Source of the DNA: Aspidiotus rigidus
Lineage: Eukaryota > Arthropoda > Insecta > Hemiptera > Diaspididae
DNA: 64,000 bases
Assembly (NCBI GenBank): GCA_035079385.1
Contig: JAVHKY010000018.1
Coordinates: 186,001 to 250,000 of the forward strand
Reading direction: 5' to 3'
How positions within the stretch are numbered: position 1 is the first letter of the stretch; every line of letters starts with the position of its first letter. Below are positions 45,811 through 57,430 of this stretch, in pieces. Position numbers and translations under genes: made by a program. The notes under the pieces were generated by a model. That model searched no databases and had not been told where the DNA came from. It saw nothing but the letters and a program-made list of their open reading frames with translations.

Positions 45811-46989
45811 CAATAGCGCAGAACATACATATCTACTACCGCATTCTGTGCTATAAATGTAGTATAACTCTGGTGCAGAAGAATTTATAATGAACTCGAA
45901 AAGTATGTGCGCAAAAATGCCGAGGTTCTTACACTCTGCGACTTCCCTGTCCCGTTGAGAATCGACTAATTTGGATCAAACATTACTGCGCGCGACGAGT
46001 CTCCTGCCGATTTGACGTAATTAAGAGAGCCAGCTCCGAGCGAATTGCGGACCAAATTTTTTCGTTGATTTGTAGCAGTCGCTATTACGAATTCGTTATA
46101 TTGTTCTTCCGAACCAGCTGAGGTGGAGACCTACCTGATAGACTGAGAGCCCACCACAAGTCAGCTTACCGTATTCATTTATTTGAATGGCAGCCATTTG
46201 TCAGCAATTAACTTCAAGTGGAATTCGAAACCATAGTTCATGAAGACTTGCGTCACAGATCATTTCCAACTACTCAAATGCTTATCAGCTCAGATTAGGT
46301 AACTGAGGGAAGTTTGTGAAAATTCTGGTGGGATGGCAACAGTAAAGAGAGTGAGAAAGACGCATATGTTGAAGGGCGGGACACGGAAAGAGGTGTGGGA
46401 CAGATATGTCGTCACGTTGACAGTATTTGGGAAAAGGGAGAGAGAATAGATTCAGAAAAAGTTAGGAATGGGTGAAACGTGTGAGGCAGATTCTGATGCG
46501 GGGTGAGAATGAGTTCTTCATGACGGTTAGACCAGGAAACTGGCTTCTTTACGCTTGCCCTAAGTTTGTTTCAATACTAAATGTTCTAGAAATCATACCA
46601 CGAGTCGTGTACAAGTATTACGATCAATAATACTTTCTCAGGTCATAGGCAGGAGTATAAGTACAGGTGCATTAATTTCAGACGAGAGAAGAAGACGATG
46701 ATCTTTGACAACAAGGTCAACGACCTCATGTTCCGAGAAGTTGATGAGGCCTCGAACCCTGTGGATCTGATTAGGCGTTCAAGCAATGAAGGGAAGTTAT
46801 TTATATAGTAGCAATATAATTGTGGACAGACTATGGTAGAAAAATTGAACAATAAGTAGTCAGTCCCCTCAAGCATTTTCTTCTAAGCTGATCTCATTCG
46901 ATATCACAGGCATGGGCAGTAGACCATAATACGGGTGGAAGAATCTTGCAACATGCTAAGTTATGTTGAGTGTTCCTCTGAGGGTCTTG
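45811..46989. other. Gene-free stretch
   Basis: No gene recognised. Short frames only. Confidence 0.4.
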
Positions 46990-47930
46990 TCTCGGTGTGT
47001 CTGCGGACGATGGCTCAGATATGTGGACGATGTCCTTTGCATTTGGATGGGTATGAACACTAGCTTCGCGCTAATCATGAAGCCTTAAATAATATTTATT
47101 AACACACGAAAATAATTTTCACTGTAGAGTCGGGAGGGTTTTCCTCAAACATCTTGGACCTCAAGGTCTCCCTCGTCCCTAATTCTACGTGTACTTTTGC
47201 GTTCGAATTTGATATTTTTCGTAAGACTGCCCACACTAGGCAAACAATTCACGGGGATTGTCTTCACCGAGCCTCTCACGATAGCGTGGCTTAAACGGCC
47301 ATGGCACAGAGACTCACCAACCTTTCATTCAGAAAGCAATTGATTTCTCGAGTTGTTCTCTCTAAAATTGTGCACAGAAGGACAAAAGTCGTCGTCCTGC
47401 ACAAAAGCACCACCTTTCAAAACCTAATTGGTGCTAGAAATGGAAGGCGTTGGGTTTGGGTGCTCTATCTGAGCTACTTTTCTTGTGAAATTTAAATATT
47501 TACAAAATAATAATGGCTACAGCAGGACTGCCCTTTACAGCCCTTACACCCTTCCAAGACTCTCACCTACCTCCTCCTACGAACAAGGGATGCACAAAAT
47601 TAACTGTGACGGTTGCAATTCCATGTATATTGGTCAGACGGGTACGGCTATAAATGAGCTTCAATCGGCTGTTTGTTTGGATGAAAGGGGTAGACATTTG
47701 TACAGCCTCCAGAACAGAGAGCAAATATTTTTATCACTCTTGATCTTTACTTCTCCTACAAAACAAGTGGGAGTGATTTTCGGACCTTATTTCTTCTGTT
47801 ACTGCTCGTCTCCAGGAAAAATTCCCTCCATTCTTATAATTGGAGAATTCTTGCATATTATTTTCATCAGCACACGATTTCTAAGCTTCGTAATCATATT
47901 CTCTCTCGCCTTCCGTCAAACATAGAAAAA
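46990..47930 (+). mobile_element. Decayed Penelope-like element, copy 2
   Basis: RYVDDVLCIWMG at about 47,018-47,053 preserves the RT catalytic YVDD. SSNILDLKVSL and AFEFDIFRKTAHTRQTIHGD (to about 47,255) are the thumb-region blocks seen in Penelope-like RTs, with MAQRLTNLSF after them. HKINCDGCNSMYIGQT at about 47,590-47,640 is the C-x2-C plus GIY-YIG endonuclease start. Frameshifts separate the blocks and no full ORF survives. The 5' part of the RT and the flanking repeats were not found. Confidence 0.8.
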
Positions 47931-50400
47931 AAAAAAACAGGAAGGTCGGCGACACATCCGATAGTGGCTATAAAAGTTTGCAAAATTGTCTTCTGTAAGG
48001 AATGACAGAAAAAACAAAAGCTTTCACTTTCAACATTACTAAAGAAAATTCAAGAGCTGACGTTTGTTTTTACGACTTATTAGGATATTTATACGCGCAC
48101 GACTCCTTTTCTTACTGTAAATAAACGGTTCTATTAAGCGACCGATGATGAATCCTCATTTATTTTGTACTCGTTAAAGTAGACAGTAAGCTCATTACTC
48201 GCTAAGTGTTTACTTCGCTTGATTAAGCCCATCTCATCATATTTCACTTTCTACTATCTTCTCGCGGATAATAATGCTCTCATATCCTTCCACCACAGAA
48301 GAGCCTAATCTATACTCGTAATTTAATTCGAGTCAAAAGTTACCGTGAAGAAGAAAAGGAAAATAAAAATGTAATTACCTCTCGTGAACCGTCATTTCAA
48401 CATTCCATCACCAAGTTGCAGTCACATTTATAACTTCATTATTACTTTCTTATCATGTATACCTACACAGATTGAGGGGAAAAAAATCGAGAAATTTCTC
48501 TCGTATATACTTCATATATACACGAGCACAAGTTCGTGTATTTAACCCGGTAAATTACTTTCGAATGATTTGGCAAAAAAAAAAAAAAAAAGACATAATG
48601 TTTAATTACTTTACGCGTAAGTAAGTTGTCTTCAATTTTTGTACTTTCTTTACGTCTTAATCTACCGCTACAACTTTCCTACGAAAAGATCGAGAGATTG
48701 GTGATAATAAACAAAAATCCCCTTTCCTCTCGTCAAGGTTCTAAAATCGAGCGATTCCGCTAGAACGATTAGCGCACGCCCGCGAACTCAAAAACACCGC
48801 TCCGCCATCAACACCCACGTCATCGCGATTGTTCGCGTAATTTACTTTCATCATAATAAAGGTCAGTATGATATTATGCGAGAATAAAGTTGCGGATGTT
48901 GCACGCGAGAGCCGAAGACGACGCAAAAATTGTATGAGTCATCGAAGATTGATTTCAAAATGCGAGGTCGCGGAGACATCGCGGAGGCTGATATAGGCTT
49001 GGCGCTTTAGTAGGTTTCATTTCAGTGGATCGTTGAGCTATATGGGTGTCAAATTTGTGGCGCTTGACAAAAGAAGCGTCATTCAAATGAGCAGATATTA
49101 TATACAATGCACGCGATGAGTTGATATAATTAACAACTTTCGCCAGGCGTACGCGCTTCCTCGCCCTCGTTGAGGTCTGAATTCGATAGGATCACCTTTT
49201 CGAACTATTCGCCAAAAGCTGGGACGAATCTTCGAGGGCTTTGCTATCGCTGGCGGAGTTAACGATGTTCCAGTTTCCCGTTTCCGAGTAGAAAAAGAAA
49301 GCAGCTGCGAGTTTTTCTGCACATTTCAAAGTTCCCCTATTTCCCTCAGCAAAAAGTGAGAATATCTTTAAATCCGAGTCTCAACTCAAATTTCCATATA
49401 GTAGTATAGACCGTCTTCTCTCAGTTCTGCTGGGCCCAGGTTTTGTGGTGGCAGGTCTTCCCCGGGCCCGCGGTTTGGCTCTTCCTTGAGGTATACTCTG
49501 GGCATTCCCAAGAAAGTCTAATAGAACATTATGGAATGTAAGAAAATTTCACAGGAGTCTTTGATCGTTAAAAGTTTTACTTTGTTAATTAGCCATTTCT
49601 CACCTGTGACATTCGCTCGTTCATTTCTCCAATTTTTGATCTCGTATACCACGATTATCTCGCAAAAATAAAAAGCAGTTGACCTTCCGGAAATTATGTC
49701 AAATATGATTAGACTAAAATGCATCAGTTCCGACCTATCCAACTCATAAAACGTCACGATTGAATCAGTCGGCGACCAATCATCTTGACATTCACCGAAA
49801 ATTCGAGTAAATATTCGTTTGAATCGATCGTAAATGAGACTGTGAATTGACGTATATGATAAGTTGAAGACTATAATGTCTATCAGATTACGTCAGTTAG
49901 ACCTGGAAACATTCTTCAAAATTTTTTTCGATTTCTCCGCAATTAGGAAAATATTATTTCGATTAATTAGGATATTACTGTAAGCCTCTGCCTTTCTGCA
50001 ATTGGTTTTAAATACAGGTTAAGCCTCATTCCCTTCCCCTCGAAAAAGAAGTTTCGTCCAACATTTAGGACTATTGTTACCATCAAAGGTCAGTCTTAAT
50101 TCCGAGAAGATATTCTTTGTTTGTTTGGAGCTTATCATTTGTTTTTTCTACGGTTTTTTGTACGCGGGATAGAAAGTGATGGTGAAACTTTGAGTAGAAA
50201 CATCGTAGAACGGTCAATTTTCAGAAGTTCAAACTGAAATGCACTAAAATACGAGCGATAAAAATCACAACCGATAACATTACCGGCGGATCCGATTATT
50301 GAAGTCCACCCACCTTCTACCAGGAAGGTAAGGAAATCACGATTAAGAAGGAAGTATCTGAGCATCTTGTTTGATTCGAAGCTGAGCTCCCTGATCGCAG
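47931..50400. other. Gene-free stretch
   Basis: Mostly AT-rich sequence. A short GC-rich island lies at about 49,420-49,500. No gene recognised. Confidence 0.4.
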
Positions 50401-50890
50401 CGAAAAAAACGGGTAAGGTAGTGACCTACCTAGGCCGCCTGATGACAAACCTAGGCAGGCCGAGGGAAGCAAGAAGAAGGAACATGATATCCTCCTATAC
50501 GGTGCCCCACTATAGACCGCCTTTATGAAACTAGACTACAGAAGGAAAAATAGATAAAAAAGATCCAACGAGGAGTCGCGCTGAGGTGTAATAAGTGCCT
50601 ACCGCACCCTCTCGACAGAGCACGTTCACCACCATTTAAGCTCCTTGCTAAGGAGAGAGCGGTGGTGTTCAAGGCGAAGAAGAGGTCAACGACTGATCAA
50701 GAGATTTTACCGGTCAAGCAGGAGGCCAGGCGCTCCTTATTTGAGAAATTGCTCAGAAAGAGCTAAGGAATTGGACGAACTGTGTGTTAATACGTGACCT
50801 TGGTAAGGGGATAAACCGAGACCATGTTCAGCTAAACTTTCATCTGACGCAGGTGTTGAGCGGTCGTGGCTTCTTCAATAAGTACTACCA
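50401..50890 (+). mobile_element. R1/LOA-type non-LTR fragment D
   Basis: Pieces in two plus-strand frames: VTYLGRLMTNLGRPREARRR, ILLYGAPL, GVISAYRTLSTEHVHHH and, at about 50,828-50,890, LNFHLTQVLSGRGFFNKYYH. The order (YLG, LLYGA, AYRT-S, then F-LTQ-LSGHG-F) is that of the C-terminal region of R1/LOA-group ORF2 proteins. It is decayed, with in-frame stops. Downstream sequence to about 51,060 may still belong to it. Confidence 0.7.
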
Positions 50891-51149
50891 TCAGAAGTAA
50901 AGAAAAGTTGAACAGGCAACGTGTTCGCAGTGCGATCAAAGGCGGAATTGATAGGATTGAAAGTGTGGTGTGGAAGCGTGAGTGGAACAAGCTTAATCGG
51001 TCACAATACGAGATCGGGTTCGATGAAGCGCCTAAGCGCTCGCTTCGAGTAGTCTGGTAGCCACCATACTGAATTCCGAACACGCATAGAGCCCCATGAA
51101 GAAGAAGATAGGCAAGGAAAGAAATAGGCAAAGGCAGAGCGCCAACTCA

Positions 51150-52460
51150 ACACTTTTATATCATCCACACACATGGTAATGGCTGATTTATTTGATTAGA
51201 TTTGATGTAACCAGAGTGTGATTCATTTATCCGTAAATTTGAGGGGGATGGTATGGGTGAAATCATTTTCAAAGGGATGAAGACGAGAGTTAATTCGTGG
51301 AAGTTTTGTGACAGTTTTGGGGGCTTAATCGACTTTTTCAATGCCTTGGACCCCGTATAGCTGCGGACCCACACGAAAGTTATGTCGTGATGAATGGATG
51401 ACAGGGTAATAGAATGAATGCGTGAGCCAAGTAAGTGTGTAGTCTGTACATTGTAAATTGCCGTTAAGGCGGATAAGGAGTCGGTGGCAATCAGAAAAGT
51501 ACGATTTGGTGGGAAAGGAAAGGTTAGTATCGTTTCTAAACATTGAATGACCCTTAAAATTGATACCAAGTTGTGGTGGCGAAGAAAAGATTTTGTTACC
51601 GATTGAAAACGCGAAATATCCGACTAGGTTTTTAATTTTTGATCCAACGGTGAAGTGTTGGAGTGTTGGGAAAAGAATCAAGTATTTCTAGAAAGAGGAA
51701 GAGGTAAATAGCGTGATTGACAGATTTTCGGGTAGTTGACATAGTTTGCATATATTTTAGGTGTAGGTTGGGTCCAAAGGGATAATGGGTGAATAACGAT
51801 GACAAGGCAACGGAAGTGATTTTTTTACGAAGTAAATGGGTGAGAAAGTAGTGCACATTGTTGAAAGTATTGCGATAAGTAGAGCGATTTGGGGTGGAAT
51901 TAAAGAGAATGTTGTGAACTGGGGTTTGAGAAAGTTGTAAGACAGGGGTGAAGAGCCCGGCCATCAAGTCAAGTTGACGAAAATGTAGACGTAGATAAAC
52001 TGATTCGGCGGCTAGACTTGAAGTATGGCTAGTGCAGAAAGCGCACGTGTAAATGCAAATGACGGAATTTTGAACTGTGAGATGTGAGGTGGGTGTGAGT
52101 CAATACGTAAGTGACCCATAATCAAGGATAGATTATAGCAGGGTGTAGTAGAGAGGAAGTACAATTTTACGGTTGTGATTGGTGGTATTTTTAAGACGTT
52201 TAGAAAGCTCTGAAGCTTTCGGCTTAATTTCTTCAATATGCGGTAGCCAGGAGTGATTGAAGCGAAAGCGAAGGCCAAGAACTTCTACTATATCATTATC
52301 TGCGATAGGAATGGAGTTGAGGAGAAAAGAAAAGAAATAGGGTATTAGCTCGTTTTTTGTCGAAAATCAGGAGCACATTCGGAATCCGTGGTGTGATAGC
52401 CAGTTAAGAATCGACAAGATGAAATTTCGTAGGATTCTGATGGGTGCGCAAAATTGATTG
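51150..52460 (-). mobile_element. I-clade non-LTR fragment C (RT thumb to RNase H)
   Basis: Minus-strand pieces from high to low coordinate: WLSHHGFRM (about 52,410), LGLRFRFNHSWLPHI (about 52,270), LPLYYTLLYSILDYGSLTY (about 52,150-52,090), and TFLIATDSLSALTAIYNV with DITFVWV (about 51,510-51,370, RNase H). These match the corresponding parts of the intact ORF2 (NWTSKNGFKF, LGLLFDQNLSWTLHI, SKLDYGAPIY, FLLLTDSLSSLHAL, DITFIWI). It is frameshifted, and the 5' half and extreme C-terminus are missing or decayed. It lies tail-to-tail with fragment D. Confidence 0.8.
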
Positions 52461-52639
52461 ATCAACTACAAAATGATGTAGCGAGAAGAATCAGTCTAGC
52501 ATTTCAACGTCTCTCGAAGAAGAGTTCAATTTAAAATACTATACAATTACCATGGAGGGGAGAGGAGGATCCAACTCATCAGTCCTAAAATATACAAAGG
52601 CTTGGGATTGCCGAAGCCCGCGTGAATGAATCCTTCATG

Positions 52640-53012
52640 GTGAGTATCTCTGCCCTACAAAGTGAGGTTGACGTATATCCAAAATACGAATCTAGAGAAA
52701 TAGATCTTCTGTTTAATTTACCTATGGGTGTGTGCGTGTGTGCTCTGTCTGTGAATCATTCGAAAGTGGATATACGTCCTATTCCTTTGTCGGCAAGTGA
52801 GACGTATATCCATGTTCGCCGATATTTCCATATAATTTGGTTAAGAAACATTCAATTGAAAAACCAATACCACCACTGAATTTTTCGTTGAAAATAACGT
52901 CAGATTGACTGGTTTTTGTGTAATTTTTGTTTCGGAGAAGATGAATGAATTCTTTGTTGATCGATGTTTTGGATATACGTCCTTCTCACGTTGTAGGGCA
53001 GATCTCGCGAAC
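52640..53012. mobile_element. Foldback element with GACGTATATCC motifs
   Basis: About 370 bp with ~45-bp inverted ends: 52,640-52,690 reads ATCTCTGCCCTACAAAGTGA and GACGTATATCC, and the reverse complement of 52,965-53,010 reads AGATCTGCCCTACAACGTGA and GACGTATATCC. Two further copies of the motif, in opposite orientation, occur near 52,767 and 52,801. No transposase was seen. It is probably a non-autonomous DNA transposon; the superfamily is unknown. Confidence 0.7.
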
Positions 53013-55739
53013 TTACTGTCGATACTAGCGCTCCTCATTTGTTCGACTTCGGCGTAAGTTTCGAAGGTCGACTAATAATCGTAACCCTCGTAAACCTTGT
53101 AATCCTATTCCAAGTCCATTGCAACGGCCTCCAGAGGAATGTTTCCCAACTTGTTACAAAACTTGCGACGGTATCATCTAGAATAATTTACAAGTTGATA
53201 CAACGATGGTCGGATGCTGCGTTCACATTCAAATGCTCATCGTGAACGCTCTACAAAAAACCTGACCCGAGCAACGATTGCGGTATCATCATGATCAGTG
53301 TACGCAACCGTAAGCCACCTCAAGACTATATCAACGTTTCAAAAAGACCAAACTCTAGAATCATTCAGTGATTTCGTTAGATTTTTCGAGTAAATAACCT
53401 TCGTTGTCGTATAAATTTGCAGCGCAGCATCGTTTGACGTGTTATTTTTTTCCGAGAAATGATGCGCGAACAGTAAGGTGCTGATGCTGTCTACAAAGAG
53501 GGTGCCCGCGGGGAGAAACTTAGCATGCACAGGCTTCTGACGATGGGATAAACACCTGTGATTTTTACTTTCATGTTGCCCGGTAAACCTACTACAAATA
53601 CTCGTTATATCCACACGGCATTAAACTAGATCATTACGCCATAATATCGCAGTCGAACACGTTTAAGATCAGATGGCTGCTCTTGAGGTTACACACACAA
53701 TCTTGTGTACTAGTTCTTATAGCTATATAAACATAGAACGGAACGCTTATACTATACTCTATATACCGCACACACATACGTACAAGACATTCACAATCCT
53801 ATACGTGGAGTATTTTACTTCGCCAAACGAAAGAGAAAGTATCCGTTACTCCCATTGTACCAACAAACCATCAGCGCGCACAATGAGCCATTCAACCGCG
53901 CGCACTCCCATGCGTATAGAATAATATTCTATCTCCTCAAATGAAACACTTTTACTCGTGTTTTTTTTTTTCTTTTTTTTTCACTCAGATGTCGTGTTTA
54001 GCGAACAACTCCCTCGCTCCAGCATATTTCCTCGTAATAACGAACAGAAAATGCGTGCACGCACACGAACGTACGAACCAAGCTCGTAAATTATAACGTC
54101 GAACAAAATAAATGGACGGATCGTACGAATTTAATAGACGCGATCGACGACGAAGAAAACGTGCACCGTATGACGGACAAGACGCGGACCTCATCGCGGC
54201 GTAGACGATGACGGAAAAATTACCGGAAGTTTCACGAGATCGACGTTGACTGGCGACACTTTTGAGGTTTCTCGCGTCTCTCGCCGGTAACCAGAGTCGC
54301 GATCGCCGGGTTCAAATTTCGATTCGTTATAGAATAAACGCGATTAGGTACATCTGCCATCGAAGGGTATATTGGAGAAAACTCGGGCCAAGTTCACCCA
54401 CAACTAATCGGAACACGCTCGGCAATACGCATTACGACTAATTGAACGAAACAATTAATTTCGGCCGCATTAATATACGTAGGTCTGAACAATAGATGTA
54501 CGCGAGATGAAGCGAGGGGAAAAAAACCACGAACAAATCGTGCAACAATGAAGCGAATGCCCCGGCTAGCAGTCGCCGAACTACTCGGTATACCTACGAG
54601 AGTTACTACGGTGTGAGAACATCCTTGAACTGATTTCTGGCAGTTTTAGGATGCTAAAACAAAAGACATATAGTCGCCGCCGCCGTCGTCGTCGTCGACG
54701 TTCGCAGCTCTTTTTCTTTCCGCCTTGGCGTTTGAATGAGTTATCGTTTCACGAATTATACAACCTCGTCATTGTTCGTACTTCAATGATTTACGACGAG
54801 CTTATCTTTTTTATTTTCGCGGGCTACCTAATTTACCGCGTTCAACGCATCGACGATGGCTTTCAACTCAATAAGGAAGTTTTGCATTATACCGCGCGTC
54901 TACCAGAAAATTCGACTTTTCAATTACGCTATTTACCTATCTCCGAGTCTTATAAGGTAAACTTTTTTTTTTTTAACGAGGTACCGTTTGGTAATGTTGT
55001 ACTAAATTTTTAATGAGAGGTAACTTTCAAAACGATAACAGGCATATTGAATTTACGATTTTCTCATCAACGTGTAAAAGATCAGCTCGCGTCAACTGTT
55101 CCGCTCCTCAACCGTCTCAAAAACCCATTAAATTCCTCTAAAATTTGAAAAGAAGACCATAGTTTCATGAGTATTATCGCCACCATTTGAGTCTCGAGAA
55201 AGTCCACTTCCGGCCGTTCGTGAAAAAATGACCAGGCTACAAGACTGGAGTTCTTGGGCTTAAATTAAATTGTATTACATAGCAAGCACAAGAGTCAGCG
55301 ATTGCTATAAATAAATAAATAAATAAATAAGTTCAAAATTTGCCACTCAGCCCCCTTCAAAAAAAAAAGAAAAAAAAAAAAAAAACGACTCACCTTCTTT
55401 ACAGACTACTAGAAGTTTATGGAAGAAGGATCAAGCCAAGATTGACTCAATCGACGCGTGTTTTAGAAATACATGGGTTTCTCTCCTTACATTTTGGACA
55501 ACCAAATAATGGTGGCCGAATTCATTAAGGAAACATTTGTTTTGGCAGTGGAAAGAGCGGATGGAAGTTATATGACCTTGAAACATGAAATTGAGAGAAA
55601 AAACTCGCAGCTCACTTTTCTTATTGCCCGAGGGGTTTCTTTCCTCAACTTAACGATAGTTGCAACGAGCAGGAAATCTGTTTTATGTTCTTTGATATGA
55701 AAATGTCCATTAACGAAGGTGGTGAAGTAAGGATTTCCG
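53013..55739. other. Gene-free stretch
   Basis: A CpG-rich portion lies at about 54,180-54,560. A strong pyrimidine tract ending TTTCACTCAG|ATG occurs at about 53,990 (36 open codons after it) and a CGN run at about 54,675-54,705. No recognised exon. Confidence 0.4.
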
Positions 55740-56929
55740 CGGCTAAAATTTTCAACTCTCTGATGACGTCATGAGAACTTTGAAGAATTCTTCGTTCTAA
55801 GAGTCCAAAGATAAGTATTTAGGAGTATACAAATTGTGGAACTTTCAGCGCCCTGCGTCATCGGACCTGGAAGAATTCAAATTTCCGAGAGTCGAATGAT
55901 GTTATGAGGACTTCCAAGTATAAAAATTTTGAAACTATCAACTCTCTGTTGACACCATAGGGACATGGAAAAATTCCCATTTCTGAGAGTCCAATGATGT
56001 TATAAGAATTCAAAAGTATAAAACCTAGGGAACCTTCAGCTCTCTGATGGCATCATAGAAATTTGGAAAAATGATGTTGTTAGGATTTACAAATTCGAAA
56101 ATTTGGGAACTTCCAACTCTCTGATGACGTCATAGGCACTTGGAAAAAATTTCAAGTTCTGAAAGTCCAGCGATGTAAGGGGAATTTAAATAAATTTTAG
56201 AGCCCTTAATCATAAAGATTTATGAAAATTTGAGAACTTTCAACTCTTGGATGGCATCATCGGGGCTTGAACAAATTCCGAGTTTTGAAAGTCCAGTGAT
56301 GTTACAGGAATTTGAGTAAATTTTAGAGCCCTCAACTCTTCAATGACATACGATAAATTTGAAAATCTGAGAGTCTAGTGATGTTATAGAGATTTATAGA
56401 AATTTGACAACTTTCAACTCTTAGATGTGGTATTGAAAAAATGCCAAGTTCTGAGAAAGCAACGATGTTATAGGAAATTACACGTACAAAAATTTTGGAA
56501 CTCTCAACTCTCTGACGACGTCTTAGGTACTCGAAAAAATTCCAAGTTCCAAAAGTACGACGATGTTACGGGAATTTAAGAAAATTTCGGAGCCCTCAAC
56601 TCTTCAATGACGTCATAGGGACTTGGAGAAATTCGGAATTCTGAGAGTCTAATGATGTTGTAGAGATTTATGAAACTTTGTAAACTTTTAACTCTCGGAT
56701 GACGTCATCGAGGATTGAAAAAATTCCTAGTTCTGAGAGTCCAATGATGTCATAGGAATTGACAAGTACAAAAATTTCGGAACTCTCAACTGTCTGATGA
56801 CGTCAAAGGAAAATTCCAAGTTCTGGGAGTTCAATGAGTTCTTAGGATTCAGAAGTACAAAAATTTTGGATGACGTCATAGGTACTTGGATAAAATGGCG
56901 AGTTCTGAGAGTCTGATGATATCATGGAG
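55740..56929. repeat. Satellite array, ~95-bp monomers with TGACGTCA cores
   Basis: About a dozen diverged tandem monomers. Typical monomer text: CAACTCTCTGATGACGTCAT, then AGG-ACTTGGAAAAATTCC, AAGTTCTGAGAGTCCAATGA and TGTTATAGGAATTTA. Perfect TGACGTCA occurs at 55,764, 56,125, 56,608, 56,700, 56,798 and 56,871, with mutated versions in the other monomers. Monomer subtypes ending GAACTCTCAACTCTCTGA, GCCCTCAACTCTTCAATGA and CTTTCAACTCTCGGATGA alternate, suggesting a three-monomer higher-order unit. Confidence 0.85.
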
Positions 56930-57430
56930 CATTGATTCGCAACCTTTCTTACATCTCGGCACATATTTCAAGGGCAGATATTCCTTCTTCCAAAATCTCA
57001 GATTTTGTCGGAAATTTTTTTACGTTTCGACATTTTTATATCTCATTCAATTTCCTTCCCCTCACTTTAGGATTTTGAACCGTATTTGATGGCTATATGA
57101 GGCTTGAACTTCCTCTCTCCGCACTGCAGCCACGATGTGCGCTTTGACTTGTAATGAGAACTCGGGAAAATGCTGACTTCCTTCACCAAAAATATGCAAA
57201 AGTACGTGGCTGAGAATCTCACACCTCGCTCTCCTAATTCTGTAAATTATGCGAAGACATTGAGCATTTTCTGCTACCTTGCAACAATTTTTGCATTTAT
57301 TGTAAATTCGAAATAGGTTTAGAATCGAGTTCAAGAAATTATAACTGAAATTGACTTTCGCACTGGAATCCGAGGACGTTGAAGAGGAAAACGCATTTCC
57401 CTGGTCGCTCATACGAAATAACGGAATCAG
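56930..57430. mobile_element. hAT-type element, partial second copy
   Basis: Starts CATTGATTCGCAACC (12 of 15 identical to CAGTGTTTCTCAACC) and follows the left arm of 32,115-33,773 through TTTTGACATTTT-like, ATGGCTATATGAGGC and GAAATTATAACTGAAATTGA blocks, up to about the point where the AT-rich core begins in the other copy. No right end was recognised. It abuts the satellite array directly. Confidence 0.75.

Noticed and set aside
53990..54100. Strong pyrimidine tract plus CAG|ATG followed by 36 open codons
   Set aside because: No donor or homologue is visible. Pyrimidine runs are frequent here, so I do not call an exon.
54651..55013. 120-codon frame beginning with an Arg run
   Set aside because: The Arg run is a CGN microsatellite. 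The rest has no domain, and the upstream splice context is weak.
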